NCBI GenBank assembly: GCA_023399295.1
Contig: JAEWQF010000042.1
Location: 1-64,000, forward strand
Direction of reading: 5' to 3'
DNA from: Bacteroidota bacterium
GTDB taxonomy: Bacteria; Bacteroidota; Bacteroidia; Bacteroidales; Dysgonomonadaceae
DNA: 64,000 nucleotides
The stretch's first letter is position 1; each line of letters starts with the position of its first letter. Below are positions 1-9,074 of the stretch, one piece after another. The position numbers and the translations under genes were made by a program. The notes beneath the pieces were generated by a model. The model saw nothing but the letters and a program-made list of their open reading frames with translations. It ran no database searches and was not told where the DNA came from.

Positions 1-1320
1 GGGGATCTCCTGTTCCTTCAGTTTGACTGTCTCACCGCTTGTGATGTGGTATTCGAAGAGGGTGGTGGGTCGGTTGAGTGAGGTGTAGGAGTAGCGGAAG
101 GTGGTGGCATCGTACTCCGGGTTGCCACTCAGCGAGGCGGTGTAGACCGGTTCGGGGAAGGTGATGGTGGTTGTCTCTCCTTTGTTGAGGGGAGTGATGC
201 TGATCTCGCTCAGCCCGTTGATGCGCCGTTCCACCAGCAGGTGTTCTTTGAGCACATCAATCCCTTCGATGCGGGCATCGTCACGGTGGGGAATCAGCTC
301 TTTCCATTGTGCCTTGTTGGCATGTGCATCGAGGGGCACCTCATAGATCATGCCGTTGAGCTTCTCCTTGTCCTTGTATCGCACGAAAAAATGATCCTTG
401 TGGTCGTAGACGGCATATTCCACACCCTGCTCACGGGGGAGGAAGAGCGTGAAGGCATCCAGCGGCTTGTCGGCAGGGATGAACCGCTCCTCGGAGGTGG
501 TTGAGCTGCTGCTGCCGATAAAGATATATTCCTTGGTCTTGCTGCCGGAGACATAGGTGGAGAATCTGTTGTCACTCTCCTCGTATACCAGGGTCGCTTC
601 CCGCTCATCCAATGCCTGCCGGTAGATGCGGTTTGAACGAAGCGTTTCGTCGATGGTGCTGTAGAAGAGGGTCCTGTTGTCATTGGCCCACGCCACAGAG
701 GCGGCACCAATCACGGTGAATCCGGTCTCCTGATCGCTTCCCAACTCCTTGATCTTCATCACATATTCGGCATAGGAGCCCGTCTCGTTGAAGAGGTAGG
801 CCACCTTGCTGTTGTCGGGGCTTACCGAGTAGCCACCGAAGATGAAGGCTGTCTTCCCTTCGGCCATCGCATTGAGGTCGAAGAGGATCTCCTCGGCTGC
901 ATCCATCGACCCCTTGCGACGGCAGTAGGTGCGGTACTGCTTCCCTTTTTCGGTGCGACTGTAATAGTAGTAACCGTCTTTGTAGGAGGGGTAGCTCTCG
1001 TCGTCCTCCTTGATGCGTCCGACAATCTCCTCGTAAATCCTATCCTGTAGCTCTTTTGTGGAGGCCATCACACTGTCTGTGTAGGCGTTCTCCGCATTGA
1101 GATAGTCGATCACTTTGGGATCGTTCTTGTCTTTGAGCCAGAAATAGTTGTCGATACGTGTTAGCAGAAAGTGAGCGAACGTGTCGGGCCTTACTTCTGC
1201 CAGGGGAGGTGCGGGGAAGTCGGATTGTTTCAATGTCTTGATCGGTTTGATCGTGTCGTTGCACGAGGTGAAGGTGAATAGAAAGGCTACTATGGGTAAC
1301 CACCAGCTTGCATGTTTCAT
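1..1320 (-). CDS. ptrB: Oligopeptidase B-like S9 family peptidase, lipoprotein (3' part outside window)
   Basis: The frame is open from the ATG at 1318-1320 to the window edge, giving 440 codons with no stop. The product starts with a lipoprotein signal ending in the lipobox-like FTSC (Cys20), so it is probably anchored in an envelope membrane. After this come the N-terminal cap and beta-propeller sequences typical of oligopeptidase B (DNYFWLKDKNDPKVIDYL; YYYYSRTEKGKQYRTYCRRK; FGGYSVSPDNSKVAYLF). These serine peptidases cut after Lys/Arg in short peptides. The catalytic alpha/beta-hydrolase domain with Ser-Asp-His lies off the left edge, so activity cannot be judged. It is divergent from the CDF gene. 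Family call is firm; the symbol is by family resemblance. Confidence 0.85.
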   Translation of the reverse strand, partial: MKHASWWLPIVAFLFTFTSCNDTIKPIKTLKQSDFPAPPLAEVRPDTFAHFLLTRIDNYFWLKDKNDPKVIDYLNAENAYTDSVMASTKELQDRIYEEIVGRIKEDDESYPSYKDGYYYYSRTEKGKQYRTYCRRKGSMDAAEEILFDLNAMAEGKTAFIFGGYSVSPDNSKVAYLFNETGSYAEYVMKIKELGSDQETGFTVIGAASVAWANDNRTLFYSTIDETLRSNRIYRQALDEREATLVYEESDNRFSTYVSGSKTKEYIFIGSSSSTTSEERFIPADKPLDAFTLFLPREQGVEYAVYDHKDHFFVRYKDKEKLNGMIYEVPLDAHANKAQWKELIPHRDDARIEGIDVLKEHLLVERRINGLSEISITPLNKGETTTITFPEPVYTASLSGNPEYDATTFRYSYTSLNRPTTLFEYHITSGETVKLKEQEIP

Positions 1321-1351
1321 ACGACCTGTTTTTTAGGGTTTCTGAAGAGTG

Positions 1352-1359
1352 CAAATATA
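1352..1359 (-). promoter_or_regulatory. Candidate -7 box for the oligopeptidase gene
   Basis: On the minus strand this reads TATATTTG, a match to the Bacteroidota -7 consensus TAnnTTTG, about 31 nt before the ATG. A TTG lies 22 nt further upstream, at the loose end of the usual spacing. Confidence 0.45.
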
Positions 1360-1432
1360 CATCATTCACCCGAAACGTGTGCAATGAACAATCTTTTTCT
1401 GCCTCTGTTTATATCTAAACTGCAATCACTAT

Positions 1433-2311
1433 ATGCATAAACACCATCACCGGCACAACGATGTGAAGAACATCCGGGTGGCTTTCTTCCTGAACCTCCT
1501 GTTTACCCTCATCGAGTTTGTAGGAGGGATGCTTACAAACAGCATGGCGATCCTTTCCGATGCTGTGCACGACCTGGGGGACAGTGTCACACTGGGTCTC
1601 TCATGGTACTTTCAGAAGCTTTCGAAGAAGCCGGGCGACAAAGCCTATACCTATGGATACAAACGATTCTCACTATTGGGAGCGGTGATCAACTCGGGCA
1701 TCCTGCTGGTGGGTAGTGTGGTGATCCTGTTCAACGCCGTGCCGCGGCTGTTGCATCCGGAGCAGCCTGATACAAAGGGGATGCTCCTGCTGGCAGTACT
1801 GGGTGTGATCATCAATGGCGTGGCGATGCTGCGTCTACGCCGTGGACACTCCCTCAATGAGCGGGTGGTATCACTTCACCTGCTGGAGGATGTGCTGGGG
1901 TGGGTGGCGGTACTCATCGGTGCCCTGGTAATGCACTTCGTGGATGCTCCTGTCATTGATCCGCTGTTGTCGGTAGCGATCACACTTTTCATCCTGTTCA
2001 ATGTCTATCGCAACATGCGGCAGAGCTTCCGCATCATTCTGCAGGGAAGTCCAGAGAAACTTAACCTGGCCGCGGCAGCCAGTGCCGTTGCCAAGCTGGA
2101 GGGTGTGAGCCGTGCGGAACACCTGCATGCCTGGTCGGTTGATGGGGAATACAACGTGCTAACGATGCATGTGGTGGTCGACAGAGAGATGACGATGAGG
2201 GAGCAACAGCATCTGAAGCAACAGATACGCTCCACCCTCAATCAGATGGGGGCACAACATGCTACCATCGAGCTCGAATTCTTTGACGAACAGGGGGATT
2301 GTCAGTTGTAG
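1433..2311 (+). CDS. Cation diffusion facilitator (CDF) family metal exporter
   Basis: 292 residues, the normal length for a CDF protein. These are dimeric inner-membrane antiporters that export Zn2+, Cd2+ or similar divalent metals in exchange for protons. A His-rich cytoplasmic N-terminus (MHKHHHRHND) precedes about six membrane segments. The metal-site residues are visible: SDAVHD in TM2 (Asp43, Asp47) and HLLED in TM5 (His149, Asp153). The C-terminal ~85 residues form the cytoplasmic ferredoxin-like domain. The combination of His and Asp resembles the Zn/Cd subgroup, but the true substrate is not shown by the sequence. The gene stands alone, divergent from the peptidase and convergent with speA. 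Confidence 0.9.
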   Translation: MHKHHHRHNDVKNIRVAFFLNLLFTLIEFVGGMLTNSMAILSDAVHDLGDSVTLGLSWYFQKLSKKPGDKAYTYGYKRFSLLGAVINSGILLVGSVVILFNAVPRLLHPEQPDTKGMLLLAVLGVIINGVAMLRLRRGHSLNERVVSLHLLEDVLGWVAVLIGALVMHFVDAPVIDPLLSVAITLFILFNVYRNMRQSFRIILQGSPEKLNLAAAASAVAKLEGVSRAEHLHAWSVDGEYNVLTMHVVVDREMTMREQQHLKQQIRSTLNQMGAQHATIELEFFDEQGDCQL

Positions 2312-2319
2312 TGGTCTGT

Positions 2320-2339
2320 TTTCAGTTATCAGTTATGAG
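2320..2339. repeat. Short degenerate TCAGTTAT direct repeat
   Basis: Just after the CDF stop, the sequence TCAGTTATCAGTTAT is two near-copies of a 7-8 nt unit. Related strings occur at 46812-46865 and 48305-48339, all intergenic. Confidence 0.5.
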
Positions 2340-2463
2340 TTGAGCGGATATGTTCCACTGCGACTGCATCTTCTTGCAGCGAACGGGTGGCCCGACAACA
2401 AGCTGAGGTCTTGGAAATATATTCGCTCGCATTCAGCAAACGCTTTAGGCATCTAACCCCAAA

Positions 2464-2512
2464 CCTCAAACCAAGAACCTCAAACCAAGAACCAAGAACC
2501 TCAAACCAAGAA
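2464..2512. repeat. Tandem 14-bp repeat CCTCAAACCAAGAA
   Basis: Exact copies of the unit at 2464-2477, 2478-2491 and 2499-2512, with a half unit (CCAAGAA) at 2492-2498. It lies between the 3' ends of the CDF gene and speA. It encodes nothing and has no hairpin; slippage-type expansion is likely. Confidence 0.8.
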
Positions 2513-2530
2513 CTACGAACCTGTCAACGT

Positions 2531-4429
2531 TTATTCGAGGTAGGTGTAACCGTAGAGTCCGGAGCGGTAGTTGGAGAGAAACTCCTTTCCTTCCTCCACC
2601 GAGATACGGCCCTGCTTCACCGAGCTCATCACCCAGGTCTCCACAGTGCGCACCAACTTCTTGGCGTTGTACTGCGCATATTCGAGTACCTCGGCTACCG
2701 ACTCGCCGTCGATCACCTGGTCGATCTTGTAACCTGATTCGCTGGTTGATACATGCACCACGTTGGTATCACCAAACAGGTTGTGGAGGTCACCCAGGAT
2801 CTCCTGGTAGGCACCCACCAGGAAGACACCGATGTAGTAAGGTTCATCTTTTTTAAGGGTGTGCACCGGCAGGTAGCTGTTGCGGAATCCGTCCTGCGAG
2901 GCGAAGTTGGCAATCTTGCCATCGGAGTCGCAGGTGATATCCTGCAACGTGGCGGTCTTGCCGGGTCGTTCATCCAGCCGGTGGATGGGAATGATGGGGA
3001 AGACCTGGTCGATGGCCCACGAGTCGGGCAACGACTGGAAGAGTGAGAAATTACAGAAGTATTTGTCGGGGAGGAGCGTGCCCAACTGACGCAGCTCTTC
3101 CGGTGCATGTTTGGCCCGGTTGCTGGTGCTGTTGATCTCACGGGCGATGGAAAAGTAGAGTTGTTCCACTTGAGCCCTTGTCTTCAGGTCGAGCATGCCG
3201 AGGCTGAAGAGGTCGAGCGACTCTTCCCGGATCTGTTGTGCATCGTGCCACGCCTCCAGCATGCGCGCCTGGGTGAGCGACTCCCAGATGTTGTAGAGCT
3301 CTTTCACCAGCTCATGGTCATCTTCCTGGATGTCCTGATCTTCTGCCCACTCAGGCAATGTGGCTGTCTCCAGCACCTCGAACACCAGTACGGAGTGGTG
3401 CGCCGTGAGGGCGCGGCCCGACTCGGTGATGATGTTGGGGTGGGGGATCTCGTTCTTGTTGGCCGCATCGACGAAAGTGAAGACCGAGTCGTTCACGTAT
3501 TCCTGGATGGAGTAGTTGATGCTGTTCTCGGTGAAGGAGGAGCGGGTACCGTCGTAGTCGACACCCAGTCCACCACCGATGTCCACGAACTCGATCTTGA
3601 AACCCATGGCATGCAGTTGTACGTAGAACTGAGCTGCCTCCCGCAGTGCGGTCTTGATGCGACGTATCTTGGTGATCTGGCTGCCGATATGGAAGTGAAT
3701 CAGCCGGAAGCATTCGGTGAGGTTGTTTGCCTTGAGCACCTCCAGTGCTTCCAGCAGCTCGCTCGAGTTGAGGCCGAACTTGCTGCCATCACCCCCCGAC
3801 TCCTCCCACTTGCCACTACCGCTGCTGGCCAGCTTCACCCGGATGCCGATATTGGGTTTCACCCTGAGTCGCTTGGCGATCTTGATTGTCAGTTCCAGCT
3901 CGTTGAGCTTCTCCACCACGATGAAGACCTGTTTGCCCATCTTCTGCGCCAGCAGTGCCAGTTCGATGTAACTCTCATCTTTGTATCCGTTGCAGATGAT
4001 GAAGGAGTTGTTGTCGGTATTGATAGCCAACACGGCATGCAATTCCGGCTTGGAGCCTGCTTCCAGTCCGATGTTGAATGGTTTTCCGCTGGAGACGATC
4101 TCCTCCACCACCTGGCGCATCTGGTTCACCTTGATGGGGTAGACAATGTAGTGCTGTGCCTCGTACTCGTACTCTTTGGAAGCGATGGCGAAGCTGTTTG
4201 ATATCTTTTCGATCCGGTTGTCCAGAATCTGTGGGAAACGGAGCAGTACTGGAGCTGACACATCACGCAGGTAGAGCTCCCGCATCAGTTCGCTGATGTC
4301 CACACTGCTTCCCTCCTTTTTGTGAGGGGTCACTTGTACATGTCCCTTGTCGTTGATGGAAAAATAACCATTTCCCCAACCATTGATGTTGTACAACTCT
4401 TCCGAATCTTCAATACGCCATTTTCTCAT
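2531..4429 (-). CDS. speA: Biosynthetic arginine decarboxylase
   Basis: 632 residues, the full length of bacterial SpeA (fold-III PLP decarboxylase). It converts arginine to agmatine and CO2, the first step of one route to putrescine and spermidine. The PLP lysine is in YPIKVNQ (Lys100), near the start of the alanine-racemase-like barrel. The glycine-rich phosphate-binding and substrate region includes FVDIGGGLGVDYDGT, and the C-terminal beta domain contains FSLFQSLPDSWAIDQVFP. The ATG at 4427-4429 begins MRKWRIEDSEELYNINGWG, the usual SpeA N-terminus. No agmatine-using gene is adjacent, so the pathway cannot be followed here. Confidence 0.95.
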   Translation of the reverse strand: MRKWRIEDSEELYNINGWGNGYFSINDKGHVQVTPHKKEGSSVDISELMRELYLRDVSAPVLLRFPQILDNRIEKISNSFAIASKEYEYEAQHYIVYPIKVNQMRQVVEEIVSSGKPFNIGLEAGSKPELHAVLAINTDNNSFIICNGYKDESYIELALLAQKMGKQVFIVVEKLNELELTIKIAKRLRVKPNIGIRVKLASSGSGKWEESGGDGSKFGLNSSELLEALEVLKANNLTECFRLIHFHIGSQITKIRRIKTALREAAQFYVQLHAMGFKIEFVDIGGGLGVDYDGTRSSFTENSINYSIQEYVNDSVFTFVDAANKNEIPHPNIITESGRALTAHHSVLVFEVLETATLPEWAEDQDIQEDDHELVKELYNIWESLTQARMLEAWHDAQQIREESLDLFSLGMLDLKTRAQVEQLYFSIAREINSTSNRAKHAPEELRQLGTLLPDKYFCNFSLFQSLPDSWAIDQVFPIIPIHRLDERPGKTATLQDITCDSDGKIANFASQDGFRNSYLPVHTLKKDEPYYIGVFLVGAYQEILGDLHNLFGDTNVVHVSTSESGYKIDQVIDGESVAEVLEYAQYNAKKLVRTVETWVMSSVKQGRISVEEGKEFLSNYRSGLYGYTYLE

Positions 4430-4472
4430 TCCGGCAATCTATTTTTTAATGGGTGTATCACTATTTAACCTA

Positions 4473-4480
4473 CAAAAATA
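4473..4480 (-). promoter_or_regulatory. Candidate -7 box for speA
   Basis: The minus strand reads TATTTTTG, matching TAnnTTTG, 43 nt before the speA ATG. No convincing -33 element was found at the right distance. Confidence 0.3.
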
Positions 4481-4665
4481 AGCAATAATTTGCTCATGGG
4501 AGGTGGAGGAGGTGAAAATGAGCCGGAATTGTTTTTTTTCTGAAGAAAATGGGTGATTATAACTTTTTTTAATGGGGTTGATGCAACATTTGAGCTGTTT
4601 ACAACATCTAATCATATGTGTGTATTGCGAATCCCGAATAAGAACATCATAAATTATACGAACCC

Positions 4666-5934
4666 ATGAATCGAAATATCTCTTATCTGCTCTCTGCACT
4701 GCTGACCGTCCTGATTTTTGCCTCTTCCTCGTGCGATAATGATGAAAAGCTGCCCGATATCGGTGACTTACCCGATCCCATCGAGATATCGCTTCGCGGC
4801 GAAGAGGTGGAGATGCAGCAAGCGGACATGCTGTTTGCTTTCGATTTTTTCACCCGCGTGTTTGATGCGGAGAGGGCCGGCAAGGATCGTAACTTCATGA
4901 TCTCCCCCTTGAGCCTGAGCATGGCCCTGGCCATGACCCGCAATGGCGCTGCTGGTGAGACGGAGGCTGCCATGACTGAGACGCTCAGGCTGACACCCTT
5001 TGGCGACGAAGTGGCAATCAACAGCTACTACAACAAACTGCGGGAGGCTTTGCTGGCAACCGATCCATCTACCAAACTATCGATTGCCAACTCCATCTGG
5101 ACCAACAAGCATGTCACCATCAAGCCAGCCTTTATCGCCACCAACCGGGATTACTTCCATTCCACGGTGGAGGCGGTCGATTTCGCCGATCCTGCCACCG
5201 TGGGACGCATCAACCGCTGGGCAGCCGACAATACGGAGCAGCTGATCGATCACGTGCTGGATGAGACGGACCCATTGGCATTGATGTACCTGTTGAATGC
5301 CATCTACTTCAAGGGGATCTGGACTTCCCAGTTCGACAAGAGGTCGACCCAAAAAGCGCCCTTCACCTATGAGAACGGAAGCATCAAGCAGGTGGATATG
5401 ATGCAGCAGAAGGCGGAGTTCAACTACAGTGAAAATGAGACGATGCAGATGGTGGAGCTGCCCTACGGCAACCAGGCCTTCAGCATGCTGGTGCTGCTGC
5501 CCAAGGCCGGAAAGAAGCTGGGCGACATCAACGACCTGCTGCGCGAGGGTTCCGCCTGGAGCACCCTGAACAGTGGGCTGAGAAGTGCAATGGTTGATCT
5601 GCGCCTGCCTCGCTTCAAGACCGAATACAACATCCGTTTGAATGACCTGCTGACCGATATGGGAATGGGGAATGCGTTTGTCCCCGGCGTGGCTGATTTC
5701 TCCCGCATGTCGGATCTTGAAGCCTTTATCTCATTCGTCGATCAGTTCACCTACATCAGCACCGACGAGGAGGGTACCGAGGCGGCAGCAGTCACGGTCG
5801 TAGGGATGGAATTAACCTCTGTCGGACCGTCGCGCGAAGTCTCCTTTCATGCCAACCGTCCCTTTATCTACCTCATCCGGGAACAGTCCACCGGTGCCAT
5901 CTTGTTTATGGGTGCGGTCAAAAATTTTGATTGA
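4666..5934 (+). CDS. Serpin family protease inhibitor, lipoprotein
   Basis: 422 residues with a lipoprotein signal (FASSSC, Cys23), so the serpin is tethered to the cell envelope. The serpin core is complete: NFMISPLSLSMALAM, the LLNAIYFKGIWTSQF strand and the C-terminal NRPFIYLIREQSTGAILFMG signature. The inhibitory hinge EEGTEAAAVT (about 368-377) has the small residues needed for loop insertion, so it should be inhibitory. Counting from Gly370 as P15 puts P1-P1' near Thr384-Ser385, but the segment to the next conserved strand is a few residues longer than in alpha-1-antitrypsin, so the scissile bond is uncertain. The target protease is unknown. The gene stands alone and is followed by a terminator. 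Confidence 0.92.
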   Translation: MNRNISYLLSALLTVLIFASSSCDNDEKLPDIGDLPDPIEISLRGEEVEMQQADMLFAFDFFTRVFDAERAGKDRNFMISPLSLSMALAMTRNGAAGETEAAMTETLRLTPFGDEVAINSYYNKLREALLATDPSTKLSIANSIWTNKHVTIKPAFIATNRDYFHSTVEAVDFADPATVGRINRWAADNTEQLIDHVLDETDPLALMYLLNAIYFKGIWTSQFDKRSTQKAPFTYENGSIKQVDMMQQKAEFNYSENETMQMVELPYGNQAFSMLVLLPKAGKKLGDINDLLREGSAWSTLNSGLRSAMVDLRLPRFKTEYNIRLNDLLTDMGMGNAFVPGVADFSRMSDLEAFISFVDQFTYISTDEEGTEAAAVTVVGMELTSVGPSREVSFHANRPFIYLIREQSTGAILFMGAVKNFD

Positions 5935-6006
5935 TTGGTCAACGTTCCTCCTCTCTTATCCTGAAATAGGTTTACACAAACGAAAAACAAAATCAAGACA
6001 TGACAG

Positions 6007-6040
6007 TTCCCGCCGGTCGTCACGACCGACGGGAATTTTT
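6007..6040 (+). terminator. Intrinsic terminator after the serpin gene
   Basis: Stem TTCCCG-C-CGGTCG, loop TCA, then CGACCG-A-CGGGAA (one C/A mismatch) followed by TTTTT. It starts about 70 nt after the serpin stop codon. Confidence 0.75.
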
Positions 6041-6190
6041 ATTTGACTTGCAGCGGCTGCGATGAAATGAGCCGGTATATCTAATTGAGAAACAGGGAGG
6101 TTTGACAAAATGGAAAACATTTCATCACATTTTAAAAACTAAAAATCTAATTATCAATGATATAAAAAATATTTTGGAAAACTTTCCCCA

Positions 6191-6220
6191 TTGTTGATAA
6201 ATAAAGGTGTGATAATTTTG
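6191..6220 (+). promoter_or_regulatory. Predicted nrdJ promoter
   Basis: TTG at 6191-6193, 19 nt spacer, TAATTTTG at 6213-6220; this fits the Bacteroidota sigma-ABfr consensus. It predicts a leader of roughly 125 nt. I saw no recognisable B12 riboswitch in that leader. Confidence 0.6.
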
Positions 6221-6351
6221 CAAAGATGGAAAGTTTCTATAAACTTGCATAACCGAATTGATACCACTGACAATCTGTAATTGTTCGTTTTGGAAAATTG
6301 GGAATAGTAGAAGCATCATTTTACAGTATACATTCAAAAATCAACCAGCTG

Positions 6352-8907
6352 ATGAAAAAAAAGAGATACAGTTTCGACGAAGCTTACCAGGCCTCGTTGG
6401 AATATTTTAAGGGCGATGAGCTCGCCGCCAAGGTGTGGGTGAGCAAGTACGCATTGAAAGACAGCCAGGGGGAGATCTACGAGAAGACCCCTGCCGACAT
6501 GCACCGCCGCCTGGCAAGTGAGATAGGGCGTGTCGAAAAAAAATACAAGAACCCGCTGAGCGAACAGGAGCTGTTCGACCTGTTCGATCAATTTCGTTAC
6601 ATCATCCCGCAGGGGAGCCCCATGACCGGTATCGGCAACGAGTTCCAGGTGGCCTCTCTCTCCAACTGCTTCGTGATCGGCATGGATGGCAACGCCGACT
6701 CCTACGGAGCGATCATCCGCGTGGATGAGGAGCAGGTGCAGCTCATGAAGCGGCGTGGCGGGGTGGGGCACGACCTCTCGCACATCCGCCCCAAGGGGTC
6801 ACCGGTGAAGAACTCGGCCCTCACCTCCACGGGGCTCGTTCCCTTTATGGAACGTTACTCCAACTCCACCCGTGAGGTGGCACAGGATGGACGCCGCGGG
6901 GCACTGATGCTCAGCGTTTCGATCAAGCACCCCGACTCGGAGAACTTTATCGATGCCAAGCTGGAGCAGGGGAAGGTAACCGGTGCCAACATCTCGGTGA
7001 AGATCGACGACGCGTTCATGGAAGCTGCTGCTGCAGATAAACCATACGTACAGAAGTACCCCATCGATGCCGACAAGCCGAAATATGAGAAGACAATTGA
7101 TGCGAAGGGGTTGTGGGACAAGATCATCCACAACGCCTGGCGTTCCGCCGAGCCGGGGGTGCTCTTCTGGGATACCATCATCCGCGAGTCGGTCCCCGAC
7201 TGTTACGCCGACCTGGGCTTCAAGACGGTCTCTACCAACCCTTGCGGTGAGATCCCGCTATGTCCCTACGACAGCTGCCGACTGCTGGCCATCAACCTCT
7301 ACTCCTACGTGGTGAATCCCTTCCGCGAAGATGCCCGGTTCGACTTCGAGCTGTTTGGCAAGCACGTGCAGCTGGCACAACGGATCATGGATGACATCAT
7401 CGACCTGGAGTCGGAGAAGATCGAGCTGATCCTTCACAAGATCGATTCCGATCCCGAGTCGGAAGAGGTGAAAACATCGGAGCGCAACCTCTGGCTGAAG
7501 ATAAGGAAAAAGACCCTGCAGGGACGCCGTACCGGCGTCGGCATCACCGCCGAGGGCGATATGCTGGCCGCACTGGGCATTCGTTACGGCAGCGACGAGG
7601 GGAACGATTTCTCGGAGCAGGTGCACCGTGCCGTGGCACTCAACGCCTATCGTTCATCGGTTGAGATGGCCCGCGAACGGGGTGCCTTTGAGATCTTCGA
7701 CGCCAAGAGGGAAAAAAACAATCCCTTCATCCTTCGTCTGAAAGATGCAGACAATCAACTGTATGAGGATATGGCGAAATATGGCAGACGCAACATCGCC
7801 TGTCTCACCATCGCCCCCACAGGCACCACCAGCCTGATGTCGCAGACCACCTCCGGCATCGAACCGGTCTTCCTGCCGGTCTACACACGCCGCCGCAAGG
7901 TGAACCCCGGGGACAAGGATGTGAAGGTCGACTTCGTGGATGTGAACGGCGACTCCTGGGAGGAGTACACCGTGTTCCACCACAAGTTTGTCACCTGGAT
8001 GGAAGCAAACGGATATTCCACTACCAGGCGCTACAGCAAGCAGGAGGTGGATGAGATGGTAGAGCAATCGCCTTACTACAAGGCCACCTCGAACGATGTG
8101 GACTGGTTGCAGAAGGTGAAGATGCAGGGACGGGTGCAGAAATGGGTGGACCACTCCATCAGCGTCACCATCAACCTGCCTGCCGATGTGTCGGAAGAGC
8201 TGGTGGGCGAGCTCTACATGGAAGCCTGGAAGAGCGGCTGCAAGGGATGTACCGTATACCGTGACGGTTCCCGTGCCGGGGTGCTGATCGCGAACGACAA
8301 GGAGGAGAAAGAGGAGAAGGGCAAGGAGAAGGATGACGACTGTTACGAGATGCCGCAGGTGGTCACCTCGCGTCCCATCGAGCTGGACGCCGACGTGATC
8401 AAGTTCCAGAACAACAAGGAGAAGTGGATCGCCTTCATCGGATTGCTCAACGGCAGGCCCTACGAGATCTTCACCGGTATCAACGACGAGGACGACGGCA
8501 TCATGATCCCGAAGAACGTAACCACCGGCAAGATCATCAAGGCGTACGACAACGACGGACGGAAGCATTACGACTTCCAGTTCCAGAACCGGCGGGGTTA
8601 CAAGGTGACCATCGAGGGACTGGACGGCAAGTTCAATCCTGAGTTCTGGAACTACGCCAAGCTGATCTCGGGGGTGTTGCGCTACGGCATGCCCATCGAC
8701 CAGGTGATCAAGCTGGTGTCGGGTCTTGAGCTGGACAGCGAGACCATCAACACCTGGAAGAACGGTGTGGAGCGGGCGTTGAAAAAGTACCTGCCCAACG
8801 AAACCGAAGCCAGGGGACAGAAGTGCCCCGTCTGCGGACACGAGTCGCTGGTCTACGAGGAGGGATGCCTCAAGTGCCGCAACTGCGGTGCTTCCAAGTG
8901 CGGGTAG
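6352..8907 (+). CDS. nrdJ: Adenosylcobalamin-dependent (class II) ribonucleotide reductase
   Basis: 851 residues from the ATG at 6352 (MKKKRYSFDEAYQ); an in-frame TTG 54 nt upstream is less likely as the start. The enzyme reduces ribonucleotides to deoxyribonucleotides using adenosylcobalamin to generate the thiyl radical, and works without oxygen. Visible landmarks: SNCFVIG (Cys106), the active-site loop NPCGEIPL (296-303, Cys298), the radical-site region GTTSLMSQTTSGIEPVF, and a C-terminal zinc-ribbon starting CPVCGHE (about 825-828) with a second CLKCRNCG pair. This arrangement is the long NrdJ subtype with a C-terminal metal-binding domain. The gene is monocistronic between two terminators and makes DNA synthesis here potentially B12-dependent. 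Confidence 0.95.
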   Translation: MKKKRYSFDEAYQASLEYFKGDELAAKVWVSKYALKDSQGEIYEKTPADMHRRLASEIGRVEKKYKNPLSEQELFDLFDQFRYIIPQGSPMTGIGNEFQVASLSNCFVIGMDGNADSYGAIIRVDEEQVQLMKRRGGVGHDLSHIRPKGSPVKNSALTSTGLVPFMERYSNSTREVAQDGRRGALMLSVSIKHPDSENFIDAKLEQGKVTGANISVKIDDAFMEAAAADKPYVQKYPIDADKPKYEKTIDAKGLWDKIIHNAWRSAEPGVLFWDTIIRESVPDCYADLGFKTVSTNPCGEIPLCPYDSCRLLAINLYSYVVNPFREDARFDFELFGKHVQLAQRIMDDIIDLESEKIELILHKIDSDPESEEVKTSERNLWLKIRKKTLQGRRTGVGITAEGDMLAALGIRYGSDEGNDFSEQVHRAVALNAYRSSVEMARERGAFEIFDAKREKNNPFILRLKDADNQLYEDMAKYGRRNIACLTIAPTGTTSLMSQTTSGIEPVFLPVYTRRRKVNPGDKDVKVDFVDVNGDSWEEYTVFHHKFVTWMEANGYSTTRRYSKQEVDEMVEQSPYYKATSNDVDWLQKVKMQGRVQKWVDHSISVTINLPADVSEELVGELYMEAWKSGCKGCTVYRDGSRAGVLIANDKEEKEEKGKEKDDDCYEMPQVVTSRPIELDADVIKFQNNKEKWIAFIGLLNGRPYEIFTGINDEDDGIMIPKNVTTGKIIKAYDNDGRKHYDFQFQNRRGYKVTIEGLDGKFNPEFWNYAKLISGVLRYGMPIDQVIKLVSGLELDSETINTWKNGVERALKKYLPNETEARGQKCPVCGHESLVYEEGCLKCRNCGASKCG

Positions 8908-8983
8908 CAACTTTATGAATCACAGAAAGATCGGTAAAATAGAACCATTCTATACCTTACAAAGGAAAACGATAATTCAAAAA

Positions 8984-9012
8984 GGGGGTGTCGATCGACA
9001 CCCCCCTTTTTT
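8984..9012. terminator. Bidirectional intrinsic terminator between nrdJ and the receptor operon
   Basis: A perfect 22-bp palindrome (GGGGGTGTCGA then TCGACACCCCC) has TTTTTT on the right and AAAAA on the left, so it can stop transcripts from both convergent units. Confidence 0.9.
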
Positions 9013-9074
9013 GGCTTACCACTGTCATCTTTTCTACGTGATGCTACACCGCCAGCACCTACACCAGGATACAC

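Noticed and set aside
6040..6351. A B12 riboswitch before nrdJ
   Set aside because: Expected from B12 dependence, but I could not find the conserved B12-box core or its paired elements in the leader.
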